64,000 nt of DNA from Alphaproteobacteria bacterium (lineage in GTDB: Bacteria > Myxococcota_A > UBA796 > CAJQPC01): positions 248,001 through 312,000 of the forward strand of contig JACKEV010000015.1 in NCBI GenBank assembly GCA_020632795.1. The letters run 5' to 3'. The notes beneath the pieces were generated by a model, which saw only the letters and a list, made by a program, of their open reading frames with translations, ran no database searches and was not told the DNA's origin. Below, one piece after another: positions 54,101 through 62,367 of this stretch. How positions within the stretch are numbered: position 1 is the first letter of the stretch; each line of letters begins with the position of its first letter. The translations under genes and the position numbers were made by a program.

Positions 54101-57100
54101 TCCCTGCCCTCCGACCAGATCGGCAGCACGCGCTCCTGGAGCAGCGTGATCGCCTCGTCGGGCTGGCCGATCGCGATCTGCGCGCGGGCGATGTTGAGGC
54201 AGGTCGAGGCCACGGACTCGGCCTCATCCAGGGCCTCGTAGATCGGCAGCACCTGCTCGCGCAGCAGCGCCAGGGCCTGGGCGTGGTCCCCCTCCTCGGC
54301 GCACACGTCCGCCAACGCTGCGCGGACCTGGGCCTGCCGATGGTGGTCGGTGGGGCTCAGGTGGGGCAGGATCTCCTCCTCCAACACCCTCCGTGCCTGG
54401 GCCCCGGCCCCCCGCAGCGACAGCAGGGTGGCGATCTTGCGCTGCTCGGCCAGCCGCTCGCCGACGTCCCCGGTCTTGTCGAAGGTGGGGAGGACCTCCT
54501 CGCGGCGGATGCGCAGGGCCTCGCTGTAGTCCCCGATCTCGTAGTGGATCTCGGCGATGCGGCCCCAGGCGGTGCCGACGTTGAAGCGATCCTGTACGCG
54601 CTGGTAGGTGGGCAGCACCTCATCCTCCAGGATGTGGAGCGCGAGGTCCAGCTCACCCTTGGCCACCAGGATGTCCGCGATGCCCTCGCGGGTCTCGGCG
54701 ACGTCGCGCAGCTCGCGGCGGGCCTTGAAGACGGGCAGCACCTGGACATCCAGCAGGTGGAAGGCCTCGTCTCGCTCACCGAGGTGGTCCAGCGCGCTGG
54801 CCAGGACGCTGCGGCTCAGCGCCAGCTCCCGTGGGTCCCCCAGCGCCTCGAAGTGGGGGATGACCTCCTCCTGCAGGATTCGACGGGCCTCCGCGGGCTT
54901 GCCGGTCGAGAAGATGAGGCAGTGGGCGACACGCTGCAGGGTCTTGGCGATCTGCCACGGGTCCCCCTCGGCCTGAAAGACCGGCAGCGCCTCGTCGCGG
55001 AACAAGCGGAGGGCTTCGTCCTCCTCCCCGCGGTGGCGCAGGGCGGTGGCCCGCAGGCGCTGGCCCAGCGCGACGTCGCGGGCGCTGCCCCGCGATCGAC
55101 CATGGGCGATGAGCCGATCGGCCCAGGCCAGCGTGTCGCACAGCGCGCCGTTGCGGTAGGTCAGCGCCCCGACGCCGTCGAGCACCCGGCTTCGCAGGTC
55201 CGGGGCGAGGTCCTGGGCGGCCGCGCGCTCCCCCAGGGCGATCCAGGCAGGCATCGGTCCGCAGGTGACCGCGAAGTCCCGGGACTGGAGCAGCACCTCG
55301 GCGGCCTGCTCGTCGGGCACGGTGGCCAGCCACTCGGTCAGGGCCTCGGTCTCCTCCAGCAGCTCCTCCCGCCGCTCGCCCAGGGTCTCTGCAGGCTCCT
55401 GGGCCAAGCGGCTGCGGAACCACGCGCCCATGCGGGCGACGGCCTCACCATCGCTGCGCTCACGGAGCAGCTCCGCGATCAGCGGGTGGACGCGCACCCT
55501 GCGCTCGCCGTCGGTCTTCTGGCGGCTGAGCAGGGACAGCTTGAGGGCGGCGCGCACCATCTTGCGCCAGGCCCCGGGCTCCAGCCCGGAGAGGGCCTGG
55601 CCGAGGCTCGTCCCGACCCCGGCCGGCGGCGCGTGCCCCAAGGCGCAGAGCCCGGCCAGCAGCGTCTCCGCGTCCCGGCGCGCCTCGGCGCGAAACAGGT
55701 CCAGGGACAGCCCGAGCGACGGCCGCAGCGCCACGCGCTCCGGGTCGTGGAGCACCTGGGCGGCCGGGTCGTCGTCCTCCAGGCCGAGGCGGTCATGGTG
55801 GAGCTGGTCCAGCAGGTCCTCGGCGTCCCAGGATCGGAGCAGGCCCGCAGCGAGCTGGATGGCCAGCGGGTGGAAGCCGAGCTGCTTCACCAGCTCCTCG
55901 AAGTGGGACCGCTCGTCCTCGTCGTCGGGCGCCTCGTACCCCTGGATGAGGGCCTCCAGCCCCTGGTCCGGGGAGAAGGGCTCGAGCTTCAGGACGGTCC
56001 AGCCGGCGCGGCGGCCCAGGTCCTGGAGCCGGCCGGTCACCACCACCGCGACCCCGGGCAGCGCGGCGACGAGCTGCGCGGCGAGCCTTGCCGCCGCGTC
56101 GCTGTCCGCGTTGTCGATCTGGACCAGGGCCTTCGGCGTCCGCAGGCGACGGGCCAGAGCGTCGTGCAGGGCGGTCCCCTCCTCGCGCAGGCCGAAGGGG
56201 CGGGCCAGCTCGGCCAGATGGACCTGAAGCGTCTGGGGCGCCCGGGGGTTGAGCACGACCTTGCGCACGCCGCCGGGGAAGCCGTCGATGTGCAGCGCGC
56301 CGAGCTGCTCGGCCAGGTAGGACTTGCCCACACCCCCCATGCCCTGGACGGCGCAGACCCGCGGCGGGTCGCCCAGCAGGGCCTCCGCGAGCCGGACCAG
56401 CTCGGCCGCGCGGCCGACGAAGACCTCCTTCACGCGGGGCCGCTCGACGGGAATGGTGACGACCGGCGCGGTGGGCTCCGGCTCGGCGGCCCGCAGCCAG
56501 GTCAGGGGCAGCGCTTCGCGGTAGTGGCGGTCGAACAGGTCGGCGCGCGCCCGGGCCACCGCCGCGTCCAGATCGGAGGTCCGGAGCGCGGTGTACAGGG
56601 CCCGGGTGAGGGTCGCCGCGCCCTGGGGGCTCATCAACGAGCGGGACGTCAGCACACCTCGCGGGCTGCCCCCCGAGCCCAGATGCAGCGCATACGCCGG
56701 GCTGGGCACCAGCGCGGTGGGCTCAGCGCGGGTCGCCGCGCCGCAGGCGCAGAGCACAATCAGCTCCAGCGCCCGCAGCGGAGCCCCGATGCGATCCCGC
56801 AGCTCGGGCCCGTCGACGGCTGCGTCCTCCAGCTCCAGCCGGGTGGTTCCGCCCTCGACCACGCCGTGGCAGAGCAGGTGGAGGTGGGTGAACGGCCGAC
56901 CGTCCCGCCACGCCTGCTTCAAGCGCTCGGAGAGCTGTCGGACCCCCGCCTGGGGCAGCTCCTCCCAAGCCCCTGCCCACGCGCCATCGAGCTGCCGGCG
57001 GACATCGTCCACAGGCACCGCCTGCCGACGGCCCGACCAGGCGAACAGCAAGCGATGGGGGCACTTGGGCGCGCGCCAGAGGGCGTCGTGGCTTCGGAGC

Positions 57101-57507
57101 TGCACCCGCACGTTGGCGTGCGCGGCCAGGGGCTGTCCGTGGGGACCGTCCCGCAGCAGGCCCCAGGGCAGCGCGCACAGCTCCTCCGCGGAGGAGACCA
57201 CGTCCACGGTGACCGGGCGACCATCCTGGACCGCGTCCTGCAGGGTCCGCTCGTCCGCCTCCCACGACATCCCGTCCAGGAACTGCCGCAGACGGTCCCC
57301 GAGCCGGCCCACCACCTCGGAGTCTCCCTGCAGCCGAGCCAGCGCCGCGAGATCGTCCAGCAGCGCTTCGTCGAAGTCGAAGACCCCGTCCCGCTCGCCC
57401 CGCTCCGCGCTCAGGATGCGGCGGTAGCCGTTCCGCCCGCGCACCCCCCCGGTCGGCGCGGTGACGCTGTCCAGGCGGGAGAAGCGGAGGGTGATGGTGC
57501 TGCGCAT
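51112..57507 (-). CDS. Giant CHAT-protease / NB-ARC / TPR protein
   Basis: 2131 residues from ATG 57507. Residues ~100-330 form a CHAT (caspase-like) protease domain with catalytic pair H214 (HLHLLCHGVV) and C255 (LIVLCACGAAT). An NB-ARC/STAND NTPase follows, with Walker A GMGGVGKS (389-396), ALVQIDNADSDAA as Walker B-like strand, and a winged-helix region. From about residue 720 to the end are some 28-30 TPR-like units, each with a DEALP/ DEVLP core. The layout (effector, switch, sensor) is that of STAND immune receptors; the long TPR array probably senses the trigger. Target unknown. Confidence 0.9.
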   Translation of the reverse strand: MRSTITLRFSRLDSVTAPTGGVRGRNGYRRILSAERGERDGVFDFDEALLDDLAALARLQGDSEVVGRLGDRLRQFLDGMSWEADERTLQDAVQDGRPVTVDVVSSAEELCALPWGLLRDGPHGQPLAAHANVRVQLRSHDALWRAPKCPHRLLFAWSGRRQAVPVDDVRRQLDGAWAGAWEELPQAGVRQLSERLKQAWRDGRPFTHLHLLCHGVVEGGTTRLELEDAAVDGPELRDRIGAPLRALELIVLCACGAATRAEPTALVPSPAYALHLGSGGSPRGVLTSRSLMSPQGAATLTRALYTALRTSDLDAAVARARADLFDRHYREALPLTWLRAAEPEPTAPVVTIPVERPRVKEVFVGRAAELVRLAEALLGDPPRVCAVQGMGGVGKSYLAEQLGALHIDGFPGGVRKVVLNPRAPQTLQVHLAELARPFGLREEGTALHDALARRLRTPKALVQIDNADSDAAARLAAQLVAALPGVAVVVTGRLQDLGRRAGWTVLKLEPFSPDQGLEALIQGYEAPDDEDERSHFEELVKQLGFHPLAIQLAAGLLRSWDAEDLLDQLHHDRLGLEDDDPAAQVLHDPERVALRPSLGLSLDLFRAEARRDAETLLAGLCALGHAPPAGVGTSLGQALSGLEPGAWRKMVRAALKLSLLSRQKTDGERRVRVHPLIAELLRERSDGEAVARMGAWFRSRLAQEPAETLGERREELLEETEALTEWLATVPDEQAAEVLLQSRDFAVTCGPMPAWIALGERAAAQDLAPDLRSRVLDGVGALTYRNGALCDTLAWADRLIAHGRSRGSARDVALGQRLRATALRHRGEEDEALRLFRDEALPVFQAEGDPWQIAKTLQRVAHCLIFSTGKPAEARRILQEEVIPHFEALGDPRELALSRSVLASALDHLGERDEAFHLLDVQVLPVFKARRELRDVAETREGIADILVAKGELDLALHILEDEVLPTYQRVQDRFNVGTAWGRIAEIHYEIGDYSEALRIRREEVLPTFDKTGDVGERLAEQRKIATLLSLRGAGAQARRVLEEEILPHLSPTDHHRQAQVRAALADVCAEEGDHAQALALLREQVLPIYEALDEAESVASTCLNIARAQIAIGQPDEAITLLQERVLPIWSEGRDVLSASVAWGVLAEAHAAKGDRDEALRVRFAHELPLVRQQDDPRFVVYALISIALLQAEQGRPADALGTLQDQALSVLTRPEHATLRAGVYLRISQIEAERGAPDAALHALRHEALPHFEQAGDDENVAWALIRVAGLHIEQEQWEDAFGVLQDEVLERFTGPEHGAVRAGALERLSEAMIATDAPAEALRLLRAEVLPLYRDLKAADAVISTWRQIATLAVETDQIQEAIEIGQSEVLPLFGPLKDPDGAALAAHDLAELQIFAEHLEPALTTLQSQVLPALKGAANAGPRALVCNKISVLQHRLGRSDEALETLSGQALPAALEAGDESRQITSLRNLAAIHAAQGRPEQGLTLLRERALPLHARHDDPTSALETRRLMDDLLMGLERVEGAIRNLQEGLLPLLQGPEHLRERVDALHRLGLFLGLIGELKEGLDILTDEALPAAEALGDAAVHVNVLENVAQLQAVEGGRDEAVAMLCRVALPIAGGDAELVQSIWQKVKALLADGESRAGALQIVDEAILPRLRDLGAVDIVAAVSDDRAELLLGLHRDAEALEVWEHDVLPSLQGAEHAASRAAVLNKLSVSLHRLERADEALARLQDEALPAAAEAGDVDVQLHVLRNISALVGMQGATDDAIALLQDKAAPLVDDAGEASARETWRQLADQLLGAERSEEALEVLRDRLLPTLAGAEHLIERAAVLNQIGATLSALERHGEALPVLRDEALPAAIDAGAMPLGLDILQNLAVLWERLGDAAEALRLRRDQVLPLQVELGDPNGLLDTWRQLIEADPEGALSLGLERALPGARTFRDALLIAIVARDVAELLAAAERGEEAIPLLEQEVLPALEGPELAEVRVRTLDLLMRCHASSGDTQAAVAVLRDRLTPLIERYGGPVAVAQSWRNAAMLLAGQGDPGAAVSAVRDEEIPRRVAIGDPIEHARALALLAVILHRRDEPGDRDQALAACALALSLTDDPDMIEGLGNLQQALLNPSDD

Positions 57508-57640
57508 GGAGCCCCCGTGAGACCGTGGTTCCGCTCGGGCAGTGTAGACCACCGGGATCTGACGGACTCCCCCCGCGTTCCCCACACCCGGCGCCCGCGC
57601 GAGGGTGCGCCGCCCCCGCCGCGATGCCACAATGCCCTTG

Positions 57641-58597
57641 ATGGCACTCCGGCTCGCGCCGCTCCTCCTCCTCCTGTCCTGCGTCCGCACCCTCCAGTTG
57701 GGCGGCGACGACAGCGCTGTTGCCGATGACACCGACGTCACGGACGACAGCGCCGCGCCGTCGGTGTGCCTGCCCGCCAGCGCCACCGGCTTCGCCATGC
57801 CCGGCGGGCGCTGGGCCCTGGCCAGCCTCTACGGGGCCCGCCGGGTGGACGACCTGGAGGACAGCGCGCTCCAGCTCTCCCCGTCCTGGTTCCTGGCCAG
57901 CGCCTGGCAGGCCACCGCCTTCGGCTGCGGGGACTTCGGCGACCCCTGGACCCCCAGCGCGTCGACCGAGGCCGACGGCTGCCTGCGCGTGCAGGAGGGC
58001 ACCCACTGGGTCGAGCTGTGCCGGCTCTACCCGGGGATCTTCGGCTGCGACGCGCGCGAGGAGCTGGTCTCGGGGGATCACGTCGAGGGCAGCGTGGTCG
58101 CCGTGGCCTGGCACGCCTACGCCGCCCACGCCCTGCTGCAGCGCTTCGACGTGGACCCCGACGCCTGGCTGGCGCAGGCCAGCGACCCCCGTGCGGGTGA
58201 GAAGCTGGCCGCGCTCCTGCACTTCGAGGGCGCGTGGAGCTGGCACATCGAGGACGTCATCGCTGGCTGCGGCGACGACATCACGGCCTGCCTCGACGGC
58301 GAGGGCCTGCGCCACGTCGAGGGCGTGGCCGACAAGCTCGACCGCCTGGAGGCCGCGCCCTGCTATGACGAACCCCTGGCGCTCGCGGACGTCGAGCGCT
58401 TCCTGGAGGAGCTCGCGCTGCTGTGGCCGCAGGAGGACTGGTCGGCGGTGCGGGATGAGGTCACCGCCGTGGTCGACGACCGCGGCTTCACCGAGGCAGG
58501 CCCGGCCGCGCTCGACGCCCTGGACGGGGCGCTGGACCAGCGGCTGATCTGCCCGGAGCGCGAGCTGTGGGATTCGTATCGCTACTCCTGTCCGTAG
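57641..58597 (+). CDS. Lipoprotein of unknown function
   Basis: 318 residues from ATG 57641, which gives the lipoprotein signal MALRLAPLLLLLSC (Cys 14); ATG 57632 would add three residues. An acidic DDSAVADDTDVTDDS spacer follows. The mature part contains eight or more Cys and a conserved-looking block AWSWHIEDVIAGCGDD and SPSWFLASAWQATAFGCGDF. I recognise no family. It is divergent from the CHAT gene (133 bases apart) and its end overlaps the next gene by 31 bases. Confidence 0.65.
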   Translation: MALRLAPLLLLLSCVRTLQLGGDDSAVADDTDVTDDSAAPSVCLPASATGFAMPGGRWALASLYGARRVDDLEDSALQLSPSWFLASAWQATAFGCGDFGDPWTPSASTEADGCLRVQEGTHWVELCRLYPGIFGCDAREELVSGDHVEGSVVAVAWHAYAAHALLQRFDVDPDAWLAQASDPRAGEKLAALLHFEGAWSWHIEDVIAGCGDDITACLDGEGLRHVEGVADKLDRLEAAPCYDEPLALADVERFLEELALLWPQEDWSAVRDEVTAVVDDRGFTEAGPAALDALDGALDQRLICPERELWDSYRYSCP

Positions 58598-59436
58598 GCG
58601 TGGCCTCCGCCCAGGGGGTGCTGCTCCTGGACCTCAGCGACGCGCCCGAGGAGGACCGGTTCCACCAGGAGCTGGCGTTGACCCTGGACGACGTGCGCCT
58701 GCAGCCGACGGGCCCGGGCTTCGTCACCGCCCCGCTGGCCGCGCAGCTCGACGTCGCCCGGCCGCTGCTGGAGGACGAGGCCGTGCAGGCGGTGGCCTGG
58801 CTGGACGCCACCGACCCCGCGCAGCTCCGGGTGTCGGTGGCCTTCGTGGCCGAGGACCGCGCTGTGGTGCGCCTGCTGGAGGTCCCCCGGGAGCCCGGCG
58901 CCGAGGCCCGGCTCGCCCTGGCCACCCGGGAGCTGCTGGCTGAGGCCTACCAGCTCGAGGACCTGCCGCCGCCACCGCCGCCGCCACCGCCCCCTGAAGC
59001 GCCCCCGGAGCCGTCGTGGGCCTGGACCGCCGGTGGGAGCCTCACCTGGCCGCCCCAGACCCTCGCCGGGGGCCTGCGGCCGGGGCTGGGGGCCGCCGTG
59101 GAGCGGCGCGCCGGGCCGCTGTGGCTGGGGCTGGGCGTGGAGGTGCAGCTCGCCCGGGCCCACTGGCGGGTCGGTCCGGGCTTGAGCGCGCGCTGGGGCC
59201 CGGTGAGCCTGGGCGTGCGCGCGGACCGCACGGCGCTGGCGTGGCAGACGGTGTGGCAGCCCCGGGTCACGGCGGGCCTGAGCCACCGCTTCGCCCCCGG
59301 CCCCATGGTGGGGCTGGAGCTGGCCCTCACGCCCCTGCGGGACGAGGTCCTGGACGGGGAGGAGGTGCTCTACAACTCCGGCTGGATCGAGCTGGGCGTA
59401 AAAGTCGGGTGGTCGCGAAAGGTCGGCGGGGGCTGA
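58567..59436 (+). CDS. Beta-barrel-like envelope protein with polyproline hinge
   Basis: 289 residues from GTG 58567. Signal peptide MGFVSLLLSVGVASAQG. Residues ~20-135 look like a periplasmic alpha/beta domain; a run of ten Pro (about 138-147) forms a hinge; the C-terminal 130 residues alternate strands rich in Gly, Trp and Leu (WLGLGVEVQLARAHWRVGPG) and resemble a small outer-membrane beta barrel. It precedes the ECF sigma gene by 12 bases and may be part of an envelope-stress regulon. Function not recognised. Confidence 0.6.
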   Translation: MGFVSLLLSVGVASAQGVLLLDLSDAPEEDRFHQELALTLDDVRLQPTGPGFVTAPLAAQLDVARPLLEDEAVQAVAWLDATDPAQLRVSVAFVAEDRAVVRLLEVPREPGAEARLALATRELLAEAYQLEDLPPPPPPPPPPEAPPEPSWAWTAGGSLTWPPQTLAGGLRPGLGAAVERRAGPLWLGLGVEVQLARAHWRVGPGLSARWGPVSLGVRADRTALAWQTVWQPRVTAGLSHRFAPGPMVGLELALTPLRDEVLDGEEVLYNSGWIELGVKVGWSRKVGGG

Positions 59437-59448
59437 GCGCATGGAGGG

Positions 59449-60006
59449 ATGATGAACGCGCTCGCCGATGCCCCCGACGACTCGCTGGTCCAGCGCCTGC
59501 GCGACGGCCAGCTCGACGCCGTGGGGCCTCTGCACCAGCGCTACGGCCGGGACGTCACCAGCATGCTGCTCCGCGTCGAGCCCTCCCTCCCCCTGGAGGA
59601 GGCCGAGGAGCTGTGCCAGGAGGTCTTCCTCACCTTCCTCGACACCGTACACCGCTACGAGGAGCGGGGGCAGCTCCGCTCCTGGCTGTACGGCATCGCC
59701 GTGCGCAAGGCCCGCGCCCACCGGCGCCGGGCGTGGAACCGCTTCTCCCTGCGGCGCCGCCACGGCGCACAGGCGGCCGGGGTCTCCCTCCACCAGGCCC
59801 CGGTGGACCAGCAGGTGGCGGCCCGCAGGGCCCTGCGCGACGCGCTGGCCGGGCTGCCGGAGAGCCAACGCGAAGTGCTCGTGCTGCACGTCGTGGAGGG
59901 CCTGCCCGGCCAGGACGTCGCCCGCATCCTCAACATCAGCGAGAACGCCGTGTGGACCCGCCTCCACCGCGCGCGCCGGGCCCTCTCGGCGCTGGAGTCA
60001 CCATGA
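59449..60006 (+). CDS. ECF RNA polymerase sigma factor
   Basis: 185 residues; ATG 59449 or 59452, the latter better spaced from GGAGGG. Sigma region 2 lies at residues ~10-85 (EAEELCQEVFLTFLDTVHRY; GQLRSWLYGIAVRKARAHRR), region 4 at ~125-180 (LAGLPESQREVLVLHVVEGL; DVARILNISENAVWTRLHRA). There is no region 1.1 or 3. Its stop overlaps the FecR-like gene (ATGA), the normal layout for a sigma factor and its membrane regulator. Confidence 0.92.
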   Translation: MMNALADAPDDSLVQRLRDGQLDAVGPLHQRYGRDVTSMLLRVEPSLPLEEAEELCQEVFLTFLDTVHRYEERGQLRSWLYGIAVRKARAHRRRAWNRFSLRRRHGAQAAGVSLHQAPVDQQVAARRALRDALAGLPESQREVLVLHVVEGLPGQDVARILNISENAVWTRLHRARRALSALESP

Positions 60007-61082
60007 ACCTGGATCAAAGGCTTCGAGACTGGGCCGAGCAGGAGCGCAGCGCGCCGCCCCCGTCCGCGGAGGCCACCGCCGCCCTGGTGAACGCAGCGCG
60101 CCGCCGCCGCTTCATGCGCCGGGCGGCGCTGGCCACGCCGGTGCTCGCGATGGCCGCCGCCGCGCTCCTCACCCTCACGCTCCCCGATCCCGAGACCGCT
60201 TCACCCCTACCCCCGGCGCCCGTCGCTTCGAAGGTCTCCCCACCCGCGCTGGAGTGGCTCCCCGAAGGCCCGCAGAACATCGGCGCGGACCTCATCGACG
60301 TGGCGCCGGGGGCTCTCGCTCGGGTGGAGGCCGAGGGCGGCCACACCCGCGTGCTGCTGGAGGCCGGCACCGTCGACCTCCAGGTCGCCCCCCGCGACCC
60401 GGGCGCGGACTTCACCGTGGCGGCCGGCGATCACGCGGTCCGCGTGGTGGGCACGCGCTTCTCCGTCACCCGGGAGCCCTTCGCCGTGGCCGTCACCGAG
60501 GGCATCGTCGAGGTCATCGGGGCGCAGACCTGGCGCCTGGAGGCCGGGGATCGTTTCGAAAGCGGCGCGCGTATCCGCCCGGAGCCCCCCGCGCCCGCGC
60601 CGGAGCCTCCTGCCGTGGAGGCGCTGCGGGCCCGGCTGCTGGCCGGCGAGCTGGACGCCGCCCGGGAGGGTCTGGCCTGGCGCCTGCGGCTCCATCCCCG
60701 CGAGGTGGAGAGCTGGACCCTGCTGGCCCAGTTGGAGCGCAAGGCCGGCGCGCCCGCCGCCGCGGTGGCGGCCTGGCGTCAGGTCATCCGCCACGGCCAG
60801 CCCGCCGAGGCCCAGCGCGCCCGGTTCGAGGCCGCCTCGCTGAGCGAAGGCCAGCCCGCCGAGGCCGAGGCCCTGCTGCGCGCCTTCCTGGAGCAGCCCG
60901 ATCCCCTGGCGGCCGAGGCCCGCCTGCGGCTGGCCCGTGCCCTCATCGCCCAGAATCGGACGTCGGAGGCCCTGAACGAGCTGGATGCCCTCATCGCCGC
61001 GCACCCCGGCAGCGCCCCGGCGCGCTCCGCCCGCGCGCTGCGCGAAGAAATCCCAGAAAACCCGACCGGGGGCGAAAGGTAG
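60003..61082 (+). CDS. FecR-domain membrane protein, probable anti-sigma regulator, with TPR tail
   Basis: 359 residues from ATG 60003. A short cytoplasmic N terminus (LRDWAEQERSAPPPSAEATA) precedes one membrane helix (about 41-60). Residues ~90-190 are a FecR domain (TVAAGDHAVRVVGTRFSVTR, VAVTEGIVEVIGAQTWRLEA, GDRF). The last 150 residues are TPR-like helices (AQLERKAGAPAAAVAAWRQV). Such proteins sit in the inner membrane and hold or tune the ECF sigma encoded upstream in response to an envelope signal. The signal is unknown. Confidence 0.85.
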   Translation: MNLDQRLRDWAEQERSAPPPSAEATAALVNAARRRRFMRRAALATPVLAMAAAALLTLTLPDPETASPLPPAPVASKVSPPALEWLPEGPQNIGADLIDVAPGALARVEAEGGHTRVLLEAGTVDLQVAPRDPGADFTVAAGDHAVRVVGTRFSVTREPFAVAVTEGIVEVIGAQTWRLEAGDRFESGARIRPEPPAPAPEPPAVEALRARLLAGELDAAREGLAWRLRLHPREVESWTLLAQLERKAGAPAAAVAAWRQVIRHGQPAEAQRARFEAASLSEGQPAEAEALLRAFLEQPDPLAAEARLRLARALIAQNRTSEALNELDALIAAHPGSAPARSARALREEIPENPTGGER

Positions 61083-61128
61083 GCGGGGCCTGAGGGCATG
61101 GACGGTTGAAACCCACCCCGGAGCCTCG

Positions 61129-62367
61129 ATGCCTGCCCTCTCCAGACGAGACCTGCTGCGCGCCGGCGGCCTCGCCGCCCTGACCGCGCCCTTCTCCCGC
61201 CTGCTGGAGCGCCGCGCCATCGCCGCGCCCACCGGCGGCGCCCGCCGGCTGCTCGTCCTGTTCAGCCCCAACGGTACCGTGCACGCCCACTGGCGGCCCC
61301 AGGGCGGCGAGACCGACTTCAGCTTCCCGGCCGGCTCGATCCTGGAGCCCCTGAGCCCCTACCGGCAGCACCTCATCGTGCTCGACGGGCTGGACTTCAT
61401 GAACGCGACCAACCACGAGGGCGGCATGTCCGCGATGCTGACCGCCAACGGCTCGACCAGCATCGACCAGCACATCGCCCAGGCCATCGGCGGGGCCACC
61501 CGGCTGTCGTCGCTGGAGCTGGGGGTGCAGACCAGCGCCTGGGGCGGCAGCTCCCAGACCCGCATGAGCTACCGGGACGGCAGCTTCGTCACCCCGGACG
61601 ACGACCCGCTCAGCGTGTGGACGCGCCTGTTCGGCGAGCTGGGCGACGAGACGCTGCTGGCCCGCCGGGAGGCCGTGCTGGCCCTCAACGGCGCCGAGGT
61701 GGACGAGCTGCGGGCGCGCTTGGGCACCAGCGAGCAGGCCAAGCTGGACGTCCACCTGGAGAGCCTGGCCTCGGTGGAGCGGGCCCTGACCACCACCGGC
61801 GTCTGCGAGGGCATCGCCGCGCCGGACACCGGCAGCGCCAGCAACAACGACAACTTCCCCGCCGTCACCCGCGCCCAGCTCGACCTCGCCATCGAGGCGC
61901 TGACCTGCGGCGACACCCGCGTGGCCAGCGTGCAGATGAGCCACACGGTCAGCCCGGCGGTGTTCTCCTGGCTGGGCATCTCCGAGGGGCACCACTCCCT
62001 CTCCCACATCGACGACGGCAACGCCTCGGGCATCGCCGACTTCGTGGCCTGCGAGCGCTGGTTCGCCGAGCAGGTCGCCTACGTCATCGGCCGCCTGGAG
62101 GCCCTCACCGACCCGGAGACGGGGACCCCTATGCTGGACGACACCCTGGTCCTGTGGGCCAAGGAGCTGGGGGACGGGCGCATGCACACCTGCACCGACG
62201 TCCCCTGGGTGCTGGCGGGCAACGCGGGCGGCGCGTTCACCACCGGGCGCTACCACTCCCTCGGCGGGCACCCCCATGACGCCGTGCTCACCTCGATCTG
62301 CCAGGCCTTCGGCCTGAACGACACCCGCTTCGGGAACGGCACCGCCGGCCCCCTGGAGGTGCTCTGA
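61129..62367 (+). CDS. DUF1552-family exported protein (Tat signal)
   Basis: 412 residues from ATG 61129. Twin-arginine signal LSRRDLLRAGGLAALTAP. The body fits DUF1552: LLVLFSPNGTVHAHWRPQGG, LIVLDGLDFMNATNHEGGMS, VQMSHTVSPAVFSWLGISEG, HHSLSH, and VPWVLAGNAGGAFTTGRY, H-rich blocks also shared with the sulfatase-like DUF1501 family. Function is unproven; in Myxococcota and Planctomycetes it is nearly always paired with a DUF1592/1588 protein, as here, where the next start overlaps its stop. Confidence 0.9.
   Translation: MPALSRRDLLRAGGLAALTAPFSRLLERRAIAAPTGGARRLLVLFSPNGTVHAHWRPQGGETDFSFPAGSILEPLSPYRQHLIVLDGLDFMNATNHEGGMSAMLTANGSTSIDQHIAQAIGGATRLSSLELGVQTSAWGGSSQTRMSYRDGSFVTPDDDPLSVWTRLFGELGDETLLARREAVLALNGAEVDELRARLGTSEQAKLDVHLESLASVERALTTTGVCEGIAAPDTGSASNNDNFPAVTRAQLDLAIEALTCGDTRVASVQMSHTVSPAVFSWLGISEGHHSLSHIDDGNASGIADFVACERWFAEQVAYVIGRLEALTDPETGTPMLDDTLVLWAKELGDGRMHTCTDVPWVLAGNAGGAFTTGRYHSLGGHPHDAVLTSICQAFGLNDTRFGNGTAGPLEVL

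Noticed and set aside
52735..57729. 1664-residue plus-strand frame opposite the CHAT gene
   Set aside because: Composition is Gly/Gln/Leu/Arg-biased without motifs; the minus-strand product has CHAT, NB-ARC and TPR features.
58969..58998. CCG/CCA tract considered as a nucleotide repeat element
   Set aside because: It encodes the polyproline hinge of an intact reading frame, with mixed Pro codons, so it is protein-level low complexity.
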